Counted from the stretch's first letter, positions 38,350-51,775 are shown. The stretch is DNA of 64,000 nucleotides from Linyphia triangularis (GCA_963978545.1 OZ021732.1:59806714-59870713), one strand, 5' to 3'. Numbers and translations are program-made. The notes: generated by a model from the letters alone, not told the origin.

Positions 38350-39390
38350 AAATTTTAAACTCCTCCCCCCCCCCCATTCCTTGATGATTAGCAAATATAA
38401 TTGTGCTATCTTTATATGTTTTATACACCTATGAAATTATATTCAACATTTTTCTAGTCTTAGCTTTTGTGTAAGTAGTATATTTAATTAAGGGTGGTTA
38501 TCCGAAACAGTGATATATAACTTAATATTACTATTTACAGCTTAAAGAACATATCTACAAATTTTAAAGTTTTGGCACTTAATGAGAATTTACAAATTTG
38601 GATATTTAATATTTAAATTTTACTCCTTTAGAAACCTTTGAAGTAAAATAATCGAAATTAGAACTAATTGATTTTTTTATATTCATTCAATTTGACAAAA
38701 TATGATAATAGTAAGTTAACAGGTCTGAGAGAATAAGTGAGAAGTAAAAGATGGAGTTATATAGAGTTATTGGATATTGTGATTTCTTTTTTTTTATGCA
38801 TATGGAATTATTGGTGTCAATAAAACATAATAAATCAGCTTGAATCAAGCTATTTACCAATTAATTTACAATTTTAAACAAATGGCTCAATTTCTAGCTT
38901 TGGTAGTGACTTATACAGAAATATATCTTCATAAAAATGGTATAGCTACAAAAAATTATATTTTAGTTCATATTACTAACTATGTACATAGTATTAGTAT
39001 AGCTAAATATGTTCCAATTGTGATTGCATCTATATGAGATAAATTGGTTGTCTTTTGTTTCTTATTTTCCAGAAGATTGTTGTATCTTACCCAAAAAAGT
39101 TTTTTGGGACGTTAAAGCGTTTTCGAGCGAGATAACAAGCCAGGCAAAAATGTATACTTTTATCATAATAACAAAATAGAGCAACATACACTCTCACACG
39201 ACTGATTTTAAAGTCGCCCTCTTCCGCTTCACTCTTACTTTTTATACTTAGTTATAAAGAAGCTGACCTAAGTAAATAAATTCGACCTTCTTCGCTTTGA
39301 GGTTGATATGATCATCTCTAACATCGATTGACCTCCCCCACCACCAAAACTACATACGGGCAACTCTCATTTTCAACCTCATCCCGCATC
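38350..39390. other. AT-rich intergenic DNA
   Basis: No gene recognised; composition becomes GC-richer after about 39190. Confidence 0.4.
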
Positions 39391-39396
39391 TTGGCT

Positions 39397-39410
39397 GTCG
39401 TCATGGCAAC
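39397..39410 (+). promoter_or_regulatory. RFX X-box-like site
   Basis: GTCGTCATGGCAAC fits the RFX X-box pattern (two half-sites with a 2-bp spacer) and lies in a GC-richer patch (39190-39430). X-boxes often mark ciliary gene promoters. A single match is weak evidence and no gene is visible downstream. Confidence 0.2.
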
Positions 39411-39599
39411 CAGATGACTCACTTCACTTCACTTTCTTATCATTTTTATCTCTCTTCTTTTGTTCTTTTCCTATTTTCAGTTTACTTTACTGAAGTTTGC
39501 CGCTTCTTACTACTTCTTTATTTTGAATTGCTTTTCAATTCGTGCGTTCTTTTTCTCTCTCAACTCGAAAAGTTTCACTTTCTTTTATCGAGATATATA

Positions 39600-39623
39600 T
39601 TTTTTTTTTTTTTTTTTTTTTTT
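39600..39623. repeat. T24 homopolymer tract
   Basis: Twenty-four consecutive T. Both short open frames crossing it (39414-39656 and 39460-39696) code for phenylalanine runs and are not genes. Confidence 0.85.
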
Positions 39624-39699
39624 ATCCGTTCCGACCCAGTTTCGGCCACTTCTTAAAAAATTCTTAAGAAGTTTGGAGGGTATACTGTTACGGTGACAT

Positions 39700-40430
39700 T
39701 TATTTTAATTCTTCCTTATAAATGAAAGGAATAATACAACAGTATTATTTCTAGACTATCATCAATAATTTTTTTATAGATGTTCTCCGTATATTTTTAA
39801 CAAAAACAAAAAACTATGTTAAATTGTCATATGTTAAGTATGTACAAAGTATAACTTTCTATAAAATTTTGTATACTAAGAAAATTATTAACTAAAAATA
39901 AACTAATTTTTATAAAATATATTAACTTAATACGTTAAATTAATATTAACAATTAAAATACTTTATGAACTTGTAATCTCAAACAGAAAATTGTAATGTT
40001 AAAGACTGTCCTTTTTATTTTGTAGTTTATACAATTCAGGTATATTTTGAGGATTTTGTAATTGAAAGGGTAGAATTTGAATTGTCGTGCGTGGGAGAAA
40101 AAAAATATTGCCTTTGAAAAAAAATTATAAGTTCCTCTGTTTATAATTGAGAATAATATTATCTTAAATTTTTAATAAAACGGAATGTTTGTTTTTTATT
40201 AAAACAAATCACACACTTCATTGTATTTTTACATAATATAAATATGTATGTTTTTATAAGTATAATGAACATGGGGATATAAAAATATAAATTTAATTAA
40301 GAATTGTTAAAATTATTCTTGGTAAAAATATTTATAATCTTATACTGTTTCAGATACAATTGTTAGGCATTTATATCAGTCTTCACTCTTTCACTTAAGG
40401 ATCTTTTAAAGTAGTTAATTGCTATTAACT
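39700..40430. other. AT-rich intergenic DNA
   Basis: No gene or repeat recognised before the next CAGT/TA element. Confidence 0.45.
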
Positions 40431-40434
40431 GGTA

Positions 40435-41436
40435 CAGTACGCAAAACAAATCCGAACGATAACTATATATTGTATTCTAATTGATGAAATAACAAAAGTC
40501 AAGTACGGTTGTAAATCGTGAAAGATCTTTATTATTTGTGTATAATTTATTTATTTTTTATCATGAGGGGTTATCTACATATTAAAACTAAACCAAACTT
40601 TAAAAAGTTCAATGGCAACCCCATAATATTATACCATATTTAGATTTAGAAATTTAGAATGCAAAAAAAAAGTCTAAATATCAAATTTCATAATTTTCCA
40701 ATGAGTGGTTAGTAATTTAAATGATGTCAAAAAAAATGACTGATTAATGCTAAAAAGAAAATTTGTTTTTATAACCATAAATTCATAAATATTTTATATA
40801 TATCAGCTATTTTTGCTTTAAACGATAGTTTATAAAAGACCAAACATAAATAACATGGAATTTTTTAATTAAACAGTTTTTTAATAATTGATTATTAATT
40901 AATTAAACAAGTTTTAAATTATTTTTTTAAATTGAAAAATGCTTTTTTTTTTTTTGCTGCTTTTAGAATTATCATTGTCGAAAACCCCTTCAGAATTTTC
41001 ATTCCATATTTACTTTTGGTTCTCAATATTTTAGCACAAATGTAAAAAAAAAGCTCACTTTAAGGGACCGTGTAATGGAATACGTCTTGAAGCACACAAA
41101 ACATTTGTTTCTTCCCCGCTCTAAAGAAATTTGCCCTCAAGATCGGCCAAAATATTTTCGCTCATAAGTAGCGTGTTTCTCAACATAACGAACTGAAATT
41201 TGGTATCTAAAGTAAACGAAGTATTTTAAATCGAATGAAAACATAAAAAATAGCCATTCGTATTGAATTTTCTTAAGATAGAGTTACATTTACTTAGTAT
41301 ATAGCCCCCTAAGAGAACAAAAATTGCACCAGACATATAGAAAATCGTAAACAAAACATTTCGGGCCAAACCTCAAGATTTTACGATAATTGAAACCGAA
41401 GATATAGCCATCTTTCAGATTGTTTTTTGGGCACTG
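40435..41436. mobile_element. CAGT/TA non-autonomous element, copy B (complete)
   Basis: A 1,002-bp element starting CAGTACGCAAAAC and ending, in reverse complement, CAGTGCCCAAAAAAC, with TA immediately outside both ends (40433-40434 and 41437-41438). Subterminal blocks ATCCGAACGATAACTATAT and ATCTGAAAGATGGCTATAT are inverted copies. The interior aligns along its length with copy A, for example GGCAACCCCATAAT near 40614, CTCACTTTAAGGGACCG near 41054 and TTTGCCCTCAAGATCG near 41130. There is no open reading frame of note, so it depends on an outside transposase. This is the cleanest copy for defining the family. Confidence 0.85.
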
Positions 41437-41438
41437 TA

Positions 41439-43410
41439 CCACAGAGAAGAGGAGTATTCCCCAACCATGTGGTTTTCAGACCACAAGTGATACCCATGAA
41501 TTCAATAATAGTCAGAAAAGGTACTGATGTTTAAGTATTGAAATATCTATGACAGTTTTAGGACATGGAGGAGATCAAAACATTTCATTTCTTCTCTCTT
41601 TGAATTTCTATGCTTCAAAACTAAACACCGTAGCAACCATTTCTTTCGAAGTTAGAGGTACTTGCATTGATCTACGTTTTAAAAAGGTGCAATTGACGTT
41701 TTTTAACTTTTGAAAAATGTCACATTTTGTCACGGAAGATAATCACTTACTTCTTCGTGACAATGGCACACGATATTTGTGGTATTTTTTATATAAGTGT
41801 TCATTCATGATTTTCTCTCAAGGCATACAGCTTTGGGAAAATAATTTGAATGACATTTTTAAATCTTCTCAAAAAGAGGATTAAGTAAATCCTAAGAAAA
41901 AACGAGTAAAATAGATTATTTTTCTTTCCGTTATTTCAGCGCATTTATTTGTGTTTATTTCTTATAACAATTAAAATCATTCAAGTAATTATTGCGAAGA
42001 GATATTTTCAAAAGTAATCTAAAGAGCTTTGATGGAGAGGGATGAATTACGAATATATCAAAGTAGTTATCCAATGCCACAGTTAGTATAGGAACTAGTG
42101 CCATCAAAATATTCAAATTGAGAATGACATTCAATAAAAAAAGATACTCTGGATTCCATACAAACCTGAAAATAATTTGATTCACATTTAAAAATAAAGA
42201 GTTTGAATTGCATCTTCAATGTATTTTATAAATTCAAAACAATGCTATTGTAATAAATAATACCTTTATTAACGTAGTACATATTACAATGCCATTATAT
42301 TGAGAATTCTTAGAAATTTAAATAGTAAAATTGTTATGAATTCTCACAATAGTGGCATACAAAGCCTTCGGAATAGGAATAAGATTATTCTTAAATTCAA
42401 TATAATTTTCCAGTTCATTTCTTTTAAAAAAACATATGTTTATAGTTTGTATTCGAAGACAAAGTCAATAAAAAATAAGAAAATTGCAAGTTTGAAATTA
42501 AATTGTGTATCAATGATTCTACATAGAAACATCAAGGAAAGTATATGTATTAATAGTTATAAGTATAGAATATTTTTTTAAATATTAATGCAGTTCAAAA
42601 TAAAAATAACCTTATTAGAATTATAAAATTCAAAACGTTTTACAATCCCAAACTTATTGTATTATTCAAATTTAAAAAATAATACATATAACAATTCAAA
42701 ATTATATGCAAAGCAAGCTTTAATAAATTCATTTTTTTATAAATTTTATGAGTAATTTAAAGATTTAAATTCAACTATAAAAATCTAAATATATTGTATA
42801 GAGATAAAAACAAATAATTTCCATAATTTGCAATTCTGCTTTGCATAGTTAAAGAATCAATTTCATCCTGATTTATACTACACTTTTAAATGAAATAATT
42901 AAACACAAATTATAAATTGTTTACTAAAGGAAATAAATTTTGCATAAAAAAATTTGATAACAGTTTTTGTGTGGACTTTTTTTCTAATTTCTAATAAAGA
43001 AATAAAAGGGATGAAATTCATTGAGGGAATTCTCACTTTGATTATAAACTTGTAATTGAACAAAAAGTGGTATTTAAATGTTCGCTACATGAACAAGATT
43101 TGTAATGAAAATTTCAAATATAGCAACAATTGAAAATACACCGAACGTTTTTATAATTTTTTTATTAAAATTTAATTCAATAAAAAAAACATGAAACTAA
43201 TTTAGCGTTTTTAAAACTGTAATTTTATTCGGCATGAAATATTTAAATTTTTATTTAAAAATTCTTTGGTTTTGCATCTCTAAACATGTTAAAGTAATAT
43301 TTTGAAACCTAAGCTAATTAATTTAAAGCTAGTTAATAAATATAAGCTTAATTAATTTGACAAGGAAAGTGACCTAACACTATATTTCATTGCAATGTGG
43401 CAAACAGGTT
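41439..43410. other. AT-rich intergenic DNA
   Basis: No gene recognised. A small hairpin TGTGGT/ACCACA lies near 41468-41485. The 93-codon frame at 42300-42581 is lysine- and isoleucine-rich without family motifs. Confidence 0.45.
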
Positions 43411-44040
43411 ATAAGTAAGCCAAAGAAAATCCGAATGGTCAGCTATATCTTGTATTCTAATTGATTAAATGAAAAAAAGCAAAGTACCGTTATAATTCAT
43501 GGAAGGTTTTTAATAATTGTATATAGCTGGTTTTTTTTTTTTTTCTTGTAATGGGAGATCATTTACATATTAAAGCGATACCAAACTTTAAAAAATTCTA
43601 TGGCAACCCCACAATTAGATTATTTTGATTTAGCATCCAACTAAAAAAAACGTCTAAATATCAAATTACAAAACTTACCAATGAGTGGTTAGTAATTTAA
43701 AAGATGACTAGGAAGAGACGATTTAATATTAAAAAAAATTCTTAAAAAATAATATATTTTATTAATTTTTGTTTCAAACGATAAGTTTGTTAAATATCAA
43801 ACATATACAGCATGAAACTTTTGCAAGAAATAGTTTTTATATCAATAAATTATTAGCTAACTGTTTTAATTACTAACTAATAACATTTGTTTTAATTTTT
43901 AAATAGAAACATATTTAATTTTGTTTTCATTAGATTTATCAAGATCAAAAACCTCACAAGAATATTGCATTTACATTTCGATGTTTAGTTCTTGATATTT
44001 AGGCAAAAAACATTCTTTAAGGGTTTGTATATTAGATTGT

Positions 44041-44044
<4 letters not shown>

Positions 44045-44082
<38 letters not shown>
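44045..44082. repeat. A38 homopolymer tract
   Basis: Thirty-eight consecutive A at the point where copy C loses alignment with its relatives. It could be an insertion junction or an expanded A run of the element. Confidence 0.85.
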
Positions 44083-44083
<1 letters not shown>

Positions 44084-44204
44084 ATTCATGTTAAAAACAT
44101 AGTTTCCATATAAAAAAATTAAATATTTATTTGATCTTTACAAAATCGGTGTTAAATTTAGAAATTTATATTTTTCAGTAATCGATTCAAATCGTGAAGA
44201 ACTG

Positions 44205-45129
44205 ACAGGGTGTCCACAATTAAACTCCAACTTTCAAAAGCTTTCGAAGTAACCCCTAGTCAGAATGACTTGAAATTCGACTGCAAACTTCGGAGGTGGG
44301 GATCTTTAGAACACCTTCAAAAGCATTACCACATATATTTTTCTTTCTTTGTTTTCGTCAAAATCCTTTTTAGTAATTACAAAAAAACACATTTTCTTTC
44401 AATGGCAACTACCTTATGCGCATGCGCAATTTTGAAGAAACCGTAATGGTAAGTCCCATGGCCACCACAAACTGGCACTCCAAATTTGAACATCGTAGGT
44501 CAATTTGTACGGGAGTTCTACTGATTACAGACACACATTTTTCTATATCACTTTTTTGAAATCGGGATCTCCCAAAACGTGGAAAAAGCACACAAAAAAA
44601 TTGATTTTTTTTTTTACCGAATGCTATGCTTTCATTACCCTATGCATACAAAAGAGTAATTGAAAGAAAAAGCATTTTCTATTGAACAAAAAATATGCTA
44701 AAAATTTTCAGATAGTATTATAGCAACCAAACAAGCCTAATCAATCAGTAACTTTTGCGATAGTTAGTGAAATAGGTTGCAGGTATAATACAAAGCTGTT
44801 ACATGCAAATTTTCGAGCCTATTAAATAGAGACAGACACAAATTTTGTGAATTAGTTTATGTACAATAAACAATTTCAACATTCATATTAAATTTGCAAT
44901 GTTTCTGTAAAGAAATAATTATACTTGGTTAAATACTATTTACAAATAAGTAAGTTTTGTATTCATTAATTTCATAACCAATAGTAGTATGCTATATATT
45001 TAAAAATGTACAAGATTACCAGCGTAAGAGAGGCCGTGCGTTTTAACTTGTTAAATGTAATTCCAATGATAAATTTAAAACTTATATTTTGAAAACATTC
45101 TGGGGTCTCTTTTATGCTAGCCACCCTGT
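44205..45129. mobile_element. Probable nested DNA element with ACAGGGTG ends
   Basis: A 925-bp segment inside copy C starts ACAGGGTGTCCA and ends, in reverse complement, ACAGGGTGGCTA, a short imperfect inverted repeat. An obvious target duplication is not visible. The 78-codon plus frame at 44210-44446 begins at a GTG and has no recognised domain. It is probably a non-autonomous or decayed DNA transposon, superfamily unknown. Confidence 0.4.
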
Positions 45130-45689
45130 AGTTTCTGATATTTAATTAACTTCATGTGAAGTTGGCGCATCTTTAATTGCATAAGTTATGTTACTTTTGA
45201 GTTACTTTGCTGATTTTTTATGAATCTTTCATTAAACATGATACTAGGGTCCAAGTAACTTCCGTGTAATTTTACATTGATACCTGTATTTTTTATAAGG
45301 TCCTGAAACACGCAAACGCATGTTCCCTCTCCCTTAACCTTAAAAATATGCTTCTAAATACTGAGATTTGGCCTAAAAATTTGCCAACACATTTTCGTTC
45401 ATAAGTGAAGTATTTTTCAATAAAATGAACTGAAATTTGCTTTTCCGGGTAAACAAAGTGTTCGAAATCGAATAAAAAGATAAAAAATAGGGATTCCGTA
45501 TTAAAAGTTAGAGTTCCATTTACTTAGCATACAGATCCTAAGAAAAAAAATTGCACAAGAAATATAAAAAATCATAAATAAAACATTTTGGTGCAAACTC
45601 CAATATTCTACCATTATTAAAACCGATGATAAAGCCATCGTTCAAGTTTTTAGTTTGTTTTTATCAAGTTTTTTATTGCATATTGTACC

Positions 45690-48200
45690 ATCCAAACAAT
45701 AGTTTTATGTTCATTTAAAATGCATGTTTGAAATCGATAAATATATTAGTGTTATAGCAAATTAGTAAATATATTGATATCAAGAGAATTTGTTTTCTAA
45801 AGGTTTTTAATAATATAAAACCCTACAATCAAATAATTTTCCATTCAGTGATTTTGTTTCTGTATTCAGTGATAAGAGTTATTGTTTAATTTTTTCGATG
45901 TCCAATACAAAGTTTGATGTTTGATTCAAACTTGAAGACAGTTGTATATAATTGAATTCAGAACTCGGATCAAAACTGGTATATTTCTCACATTAGAATA
46001 GCAATAAAACTGGTGAGTAGATATAATAATTTTTATGCATTATTATAATCCACTCTAAATTTTTTTGCATTGTTATAATAATCACAAAAAAAGTACTCTC
46101 ATCAGAAATAAACTATGGTAGTTCAAAGAAAAATAAATTTAAAAGAAAACTATTCAGATGCAATTCACAATTATTCTTTTATTTACTATTGATTTTCATC
46201 TTGAACTATCATACCACTGGCAATATATGTAATAGACTTCTCTTTATTATTCATACATAAAACTACCTGAAGAACCTCACAGTGTTACAAAGTATCCAAG
46301 GCTTAACGTTAATATAGTTTTATAAGTAGCGCAAAGGAAAACAATTTGTCATTCAACTCTAATTTGCATGCTTTTTCTATTTGTTCATGTCTCAATCTCG
46401 TCCGAAAAAAAATGACTCACGACTCACTTGATGCTCAATCTTTTTTACTTATTTATTTTCTATTCCCATGCATCCATTAAAAAGATGTCTCGAATGTATT
46501 TTTCTCCAGCATTGTTCTAATGTAAACGCTGCTTAAGATAAACCGTCTTCACTTTGTCTGTATGAAGCGAAGTGAAAAAACTGCCGATGCGAGCGCCACT
46601 GCAGTCGGAGCGGCCTAATGACAAAACATTTCCTTCTGTTCTTGCCTTACTTAACGCGAATCATCATCAAAGCGCTTCCTCTACTTCCGTACCTGTAAAA
46701 AGCTCTGAGTAACATTTCCCGTTTTTCTTTTGCTTTTTTCTATTCTTTCTGTTTCTATTTTTATTATTATCGTCTTTTGAATTTCGGCTAGATAGGGTAG
46801 CTGCCGCTTTCCATTAGACCGGAAAATAGCCGGGTCGTTCGACTAGGAGAATTCAGCTTTCGGATGTTGGTATGGTTTAGCTTTTTTTTTCCGGGGTGTT
46901 TCTTCCTTTGGTGAAGTTTCTTTTGGTAATTTTTTACTGGTTTTTTTCTTACTTGTAAGAAACGCTTGCTGGGTTTTTTTTTTTTTTTTTTTTCTATTTT
47001 TTTTTTTTTTTTAATCCCGATGTGTTGGGTTTTATTTAGCTGAACTAAAGCAATCAGTTCCTTTTTTATGTCTTTAGTTGTCAATTGTGTTTGAAAAAGG
47101 TGTAAGTTGATTAAAGAAGTGAAGGCAAATAGGTGTATCTTGAAAACGTAACTAAAAATAGATTCTCCTAAAGATGAAAAAGACTCAAATGTACTCTAGG
47201 AAAAGACTCGATATTCATAGTATACTCTTTTTTAAATGCTTCTCAGATTTAATTACAATGATTTTATATGTCATTCTTATAAATTTAAAAAGCATGTTTT
47301 GCTTTTAGAAATTCAATAATATTTTATTAAAAGTGTTCTAACTAACTAAATTAATATGGTGACAACTAACATTTACTTATTAACATTAAGCTTTTTCATA
47401 CGGATAAGATTTAAAACATTTGAAAACAGATTAAACTAACATTTAAATTTTCAATAAGGTGCATTTTTATTTTTATTAAGTTTACCTTACATACATGCCT
47501 TTTGTGTTCTACATATTTTTTAAATTTATTGGTATTATTTCAAGTGATAATTTTCATTTGCAATGATTAAAATATCTAATTAACAGAATATATTTCTGAT
47601 TGAACTTTTACCATACATAATTCGTTACGGAATGGAGTATACACACTAATTAAATTTGACCTGTAATTGAAACTTTTTTTTTTTGGTATTTCTGATAAAT
47701 ATATTAATGTAATATTAAAATGTGAACTTAGGAACATAATAACTCATCATCTAAAATATTACTGTTATTATTAAATTATATAATTTTACTAATTTCAAAG
47801 TTAGTATGAATTATGTCTCTTTTTAATGTTATCTACAACTAAATGTTAAACTTTGAGAAACTAACTTTTGATGATGTCTTATGTCCTGAAAATAGGAAAG
47901 TCTTATATCCCCCACCGATAAACTCAAGGTAATTAAATGTTTTATTTGGTTTTTTCTTAATGCAGTCCTCTTCTTATTTTCTGGACATTAGTGATCCTCT
48001 AGAGTTAAACCTTAATGAAGAAAGCCTACTGTGCAATTTTCTGTTATTGAATGTTACTCTTTGAATCTCTAGCAAACGATGTTACCACAAGTATTATTAC
48101 AGAAAATTTTACACAAAAAACTGCAACCATAACATTCATAAAAAAATCTTTATTTTTTATGTATTTTATTTTTATGTAAAGTTAAGAACATATATATCTA
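45690..48200. other. AT-rich intergenic DNA
   Basis: No gene recognised. A GC-richer patch at 46540-46700 includes an 18-codon ATG-to-stop frame, listed separately. T-rich tracts at 46974-46993 and 46997-47012 produce a spurious poly-lysine frame on the minus strand. Confidence 0.45.
46562..46618 (+). other. Small GC-rich ATG-to-stop frame, 18 codons
   Basis: Reads MKRSEKTADASATAVGAA and then TAA, an alanine-rich peptide in a GC-rich patch that contrasts with its AT-rich surroundings. No conservation or expression evidence is available. It could be a first-exon or upstream ORF fragment, or chance. Confidence 0.1.
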
Positions 48201-48206
48201 ATGCTT

Positions 48207-48297
48207 AGCATATTTATTCGATTCTTATAAAATTTATTAGCAAATTTATTCTTTTCTTGTATATTTTATTATCAAATTTATTCGATACATATAAAGG
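48207..48297. repeat. 32-bp tandem repeat, about 2.8 units
   Basis: Units start at 48207, 48239 and 48271 with an exact 32-bp period; each contains a CA-A/TATTTATTC core followed by TATAAA- or TATATT-like sequence. Diverged AT-rich minisatellite. Confidence 0.6.
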
Positions 48298-48299
48298 GA

Positions 48300-51200
48300 T
48301 TTCCCACTCATCACATCCCTCCTTAGCGCCAAAGTCTAAAAGCCCGTTATGGTGTTTGAATATGCTGTTAATCTCCATACGAAATGGTAGTAAGTTAATT
48401 GAAATTAACAGAAGAATTAAGAAGTAAAATTATAAATATGGGGCATTCTCTTGAAACTTCCACTTTGCTGTCGTATGTCGTACTCCCCACCCCCACCCCC
48501 TCCCCCCCCACCCTAAAAACCCATTTTAAAGCATTTTGAAGAATATTTTTATAAGCCTTTTTTTAGCAGGACTATCAATACACATATGAAACGCATTTCA
48601 AAGGTTTTTCCCTTTAGTGCATGTAATGTGTTCTTTTCTGAAAACCACACAATTAATGTTGAAATGTCAATACCATCCACTGCCCCTTTTTATAAATTTT
48701 GTCACTCAAGGTTAATAAATTAATTTTATATATATATATTTTTAAATGTCCTTTTTTTATTAAATATCATACATTTTAATTACAAAAATATTGAGCCTTT
48801 TCTTTAAAAAGTATTTAAAAAATGTTCTAGTTTTAAAATTTGATGGTATTCAATTTGTGTAACTTATATACACAAATGTTTATTTATGAATTTAATAGTA
48901 TAAGAAAAACTAGGTTAGTTTATTTTCAATTTAATTCATGATTTGTTGTAAATAGTCAAAATTAAACTGCTATAGCGGACCATTGACTGATATATTCTTT
49001 TATAGACAACCTGTAGGTTGGGATTACTGAAGGTTAGTAAAAATATTTGTATCGCTCTCATTGCCATTATAAATCTTATTTAATTACATCACATTTAATT
49101 ACATAATATGTATTCGTTTGTTAGATGAATTCAAGTTTTAAATCTGTACAATTAAAAAAGTTTCCATTCTCTACTTAATGATTGCTAAAATAAGGTAAAA
49201 TTAACTGTTTGGTGTATTTATGACTGTCCTATAATTATTGACAGAACAAAACTAATACAATGCATAATTTATATGATTTGTGTATGATTTAAGATATTAA
49301 TGATAATATTTAATTTAAATATTTAAGCATAATTATCTTTGAAACAAATTCATATACCTTCATAGTTTTATAAATATGCAGTCCTCAGCTTTCTATAAAT
49401 GGTTCAAATGTATCTTAAATTAAATCTTTAAAATTTTAAAATGTGAAGATTGTGACATGTCCATTTAGGCATCAAAATCTAAAATGAGCGTTTTGGGAGA
49501 ATTACCCATATATTTATTAAAATACATTTTTTATTAACTTATTTTTTCCACACATAAGAATAGCCTGGAAACTTACCATATCATAACAACAGAGAAAGAA
49601 AATAGTCTTGACTCAAAACTAAATCAGTGTAACCACCTTACATCTCTTTACCGAAGAAAGCACTATACAACTGATAACACTGTTTACCAATAAAGAAAAT
49701 AGTTTAAATGAGTTGGATACGCATCAGTGTTTGCCTGGCTACAATGGAGTAAAGCGACCTCATTACGTTCCTAATGATCTTGGAATTAGTTATCCGCAAC
49801 TCCAGTTCCTTTGTTTTAACCATAGATTTATCCAATTGGCTTCTTCAACTTTTCAAGTGCTTCCTCTCTTTCTTGGATAATAGGAATAGTCAAATGTACA
49901 GTTAGTTTTAGCACTTGAAAAGAATTTCTTAGTAGTAACGCCTTCATCCATGTATTTGTGTATCCGGTTATTAAAATTTATTATTTTTTATAAAAATTAC
50001 TATTGGATCGGATTTTCACGATGCATCGCAATTAAAATAATTCAGTAACTAGAGGCAAAGATAAAGAATTGTATTTTTAAGTTACTATAGAAAAAAAAAT
50101 TTAATTTCGATCACTACTGAAATCCCACAAATTGAGTATTTTATCGGATTAAAAGACGAAAGGTTTTCCAAGCGAATGAATATACTTACGCATAATTTCT
50201 GGATTGATCATTTCAACACAATTATTTTGTTTTCTGTAACATCCCAAACAGTATCTTTCCTGCATACCTTAGTAACATTTTAAATTGTGTTGAATTGTTG
50301 TATTCTGTCATTTGCAAAACGGATGTAATTACATACGTACAAAATACTATCTTTACCTAATTATAATACTTGAAACACTTAATAGTAATATTTGTATAGT
50401 TTGTATATAAATAAAAACTAAGCTATGAATTTAGATATATATATTACCCAAGCATTTATTAAACAGATGAAGCATTCTAAATTTCTGAATATATAAATAA
50501 AAAGTAAGTATTAATTATTAAAAGTGTAAATAATATGCTTCTACATAAACTCAGTTGATAAAATAATATTGTTGTAATAAAAATAATCTACTTTTAACGA
50601 AAAAATAAAGTCAATTTATATGAAAAAATAAATGAATTGTGCATATCATTCAAATAACAGTATCATAACACAAATTTATTAAAAGGAATTAAAGGAACTA
50701 CAAATGAAGACATTCACGTGTTGTAGCAATTAAAGGGAGTATAGTTCTTTTGTCCTGAAAATGAAGCTTTTACTTTTTGAATACACAACCCTGCTTTCAA
50801 AATTTTTAAAAATAATATTTGCTTTTTCCAAAAGAACCCTGACAAAATACGTTATATTTTCTGTGTGTGTTGAAAGATTAATGCATTTCTTTAACAACTT
50901 CCATTACGCCACGTGTGCTCACGGTATTTTATTAAAACTTACATAAGATATTTCCATTACTTTCCTGTTCAACATCGAAACCTGACCCTCTTTTTCCACC
51001 ACTCGTTTTCCTTCGTTTAGCGAGGTAACGTATTAATATTACAAATCTTATTTAAACTTACTCGAAACTTCAAAACAAATAGAAACGAGAGAGAACCAAA
51101 AAAAAAAAATTGAAAACGCATCCCTTGGAATTAAATTATATTCCACGTTATTTCTTCTGGCCTTCGCTCTCCAGACCTTCCCATTTCGAATTTCTTTGTG

Positions 51201-51775
51201 TTATGTGTGCGCTCTGCGTAACCCAATCAAAAACAGAACGCAGAGGAATGACTGTAAAAAGACAAAAGAAAAAGAATAAGTCGGGAAATTTCTTCCTGCC
51301 CTACCCCCCATTTCATTCTAGATAACTTCCTTCCTGGGATGGTTGGTTCTCTTACATATATAATTTTGCGCTCATAGATCTCGTTACGTTTTCCCTTCCC
51401 CGTTATTGTGGAAACTCAGTTCTTTATGATAGAAAAGTTGGTTTTGTTTATGAATAGAGTTATGATAAAGTTTGATCACAAACCAGTCTTTTAATAGCCA
51501 ACTACTGATTTTATTTTATATACAATCGAGTTTAAATAAATATTTTCGAAAAACTAACTTAATTTAATGTTTTATTTATCCCTATGCTGTCATGACGTCA
51601 CGATAAATTGAATTACAACATTAACATATTTCAACATAAAACAAAGTTTTTAATATAAATTCTTTATATGCTTTGTAAGTTTTTATTTGCAATTATAATT
51701 TATCAAAGCTATTTTAAACTCAGATTGAATTTTCATAGTGCTTGACATATACGAATAAACCATATTGAATTACTT
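48300..51775. other. AT-rich intergenic DNA
   Basis: No gene recognised. A C-rich low-complexity stretch lies at about 48484-48514. Small frames at 50761-50946 and 51110-51325 have no family motifs. Confidence 0.45.

Larger units (their letters stand above)
43413..45685. mobile_element. CAGT/TA element, copy C (diverged, interrupted)
   Basis: The left part (about 43413-44042) aligns with copies A and B: ATCCGAATGGTCAGCTATATCTT, GGCAACCCCACAAT, CAATGAGTGGTTAGTAATTTAAA. The right part (about 45375-45685) aligns with their right halves: TTCATAAGTGAAGTA, AAAACATTTTGGTGCAAAC, AAAGCCATCGTTCAAG. Between them lies about 1.3 kb of unrelated DNA. The termini have decayed (AAGTAAGC on the left; TATTGTA on the right), so this is the oldest of the three copies. 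Confidence 0.75.

Noticed and set aside
42300..42581. 93-codon plus-strand frame
   Set aside because: Composition is driven by AT-rich codons (Lys, Ile, Asn) and lacks any motif or coding signature.
46788..47084. 98-codon minus-strand lysine-rich frame
   Set aside because: Produced by T-rich homopolymers on the plus strand; low complexity with no domain.
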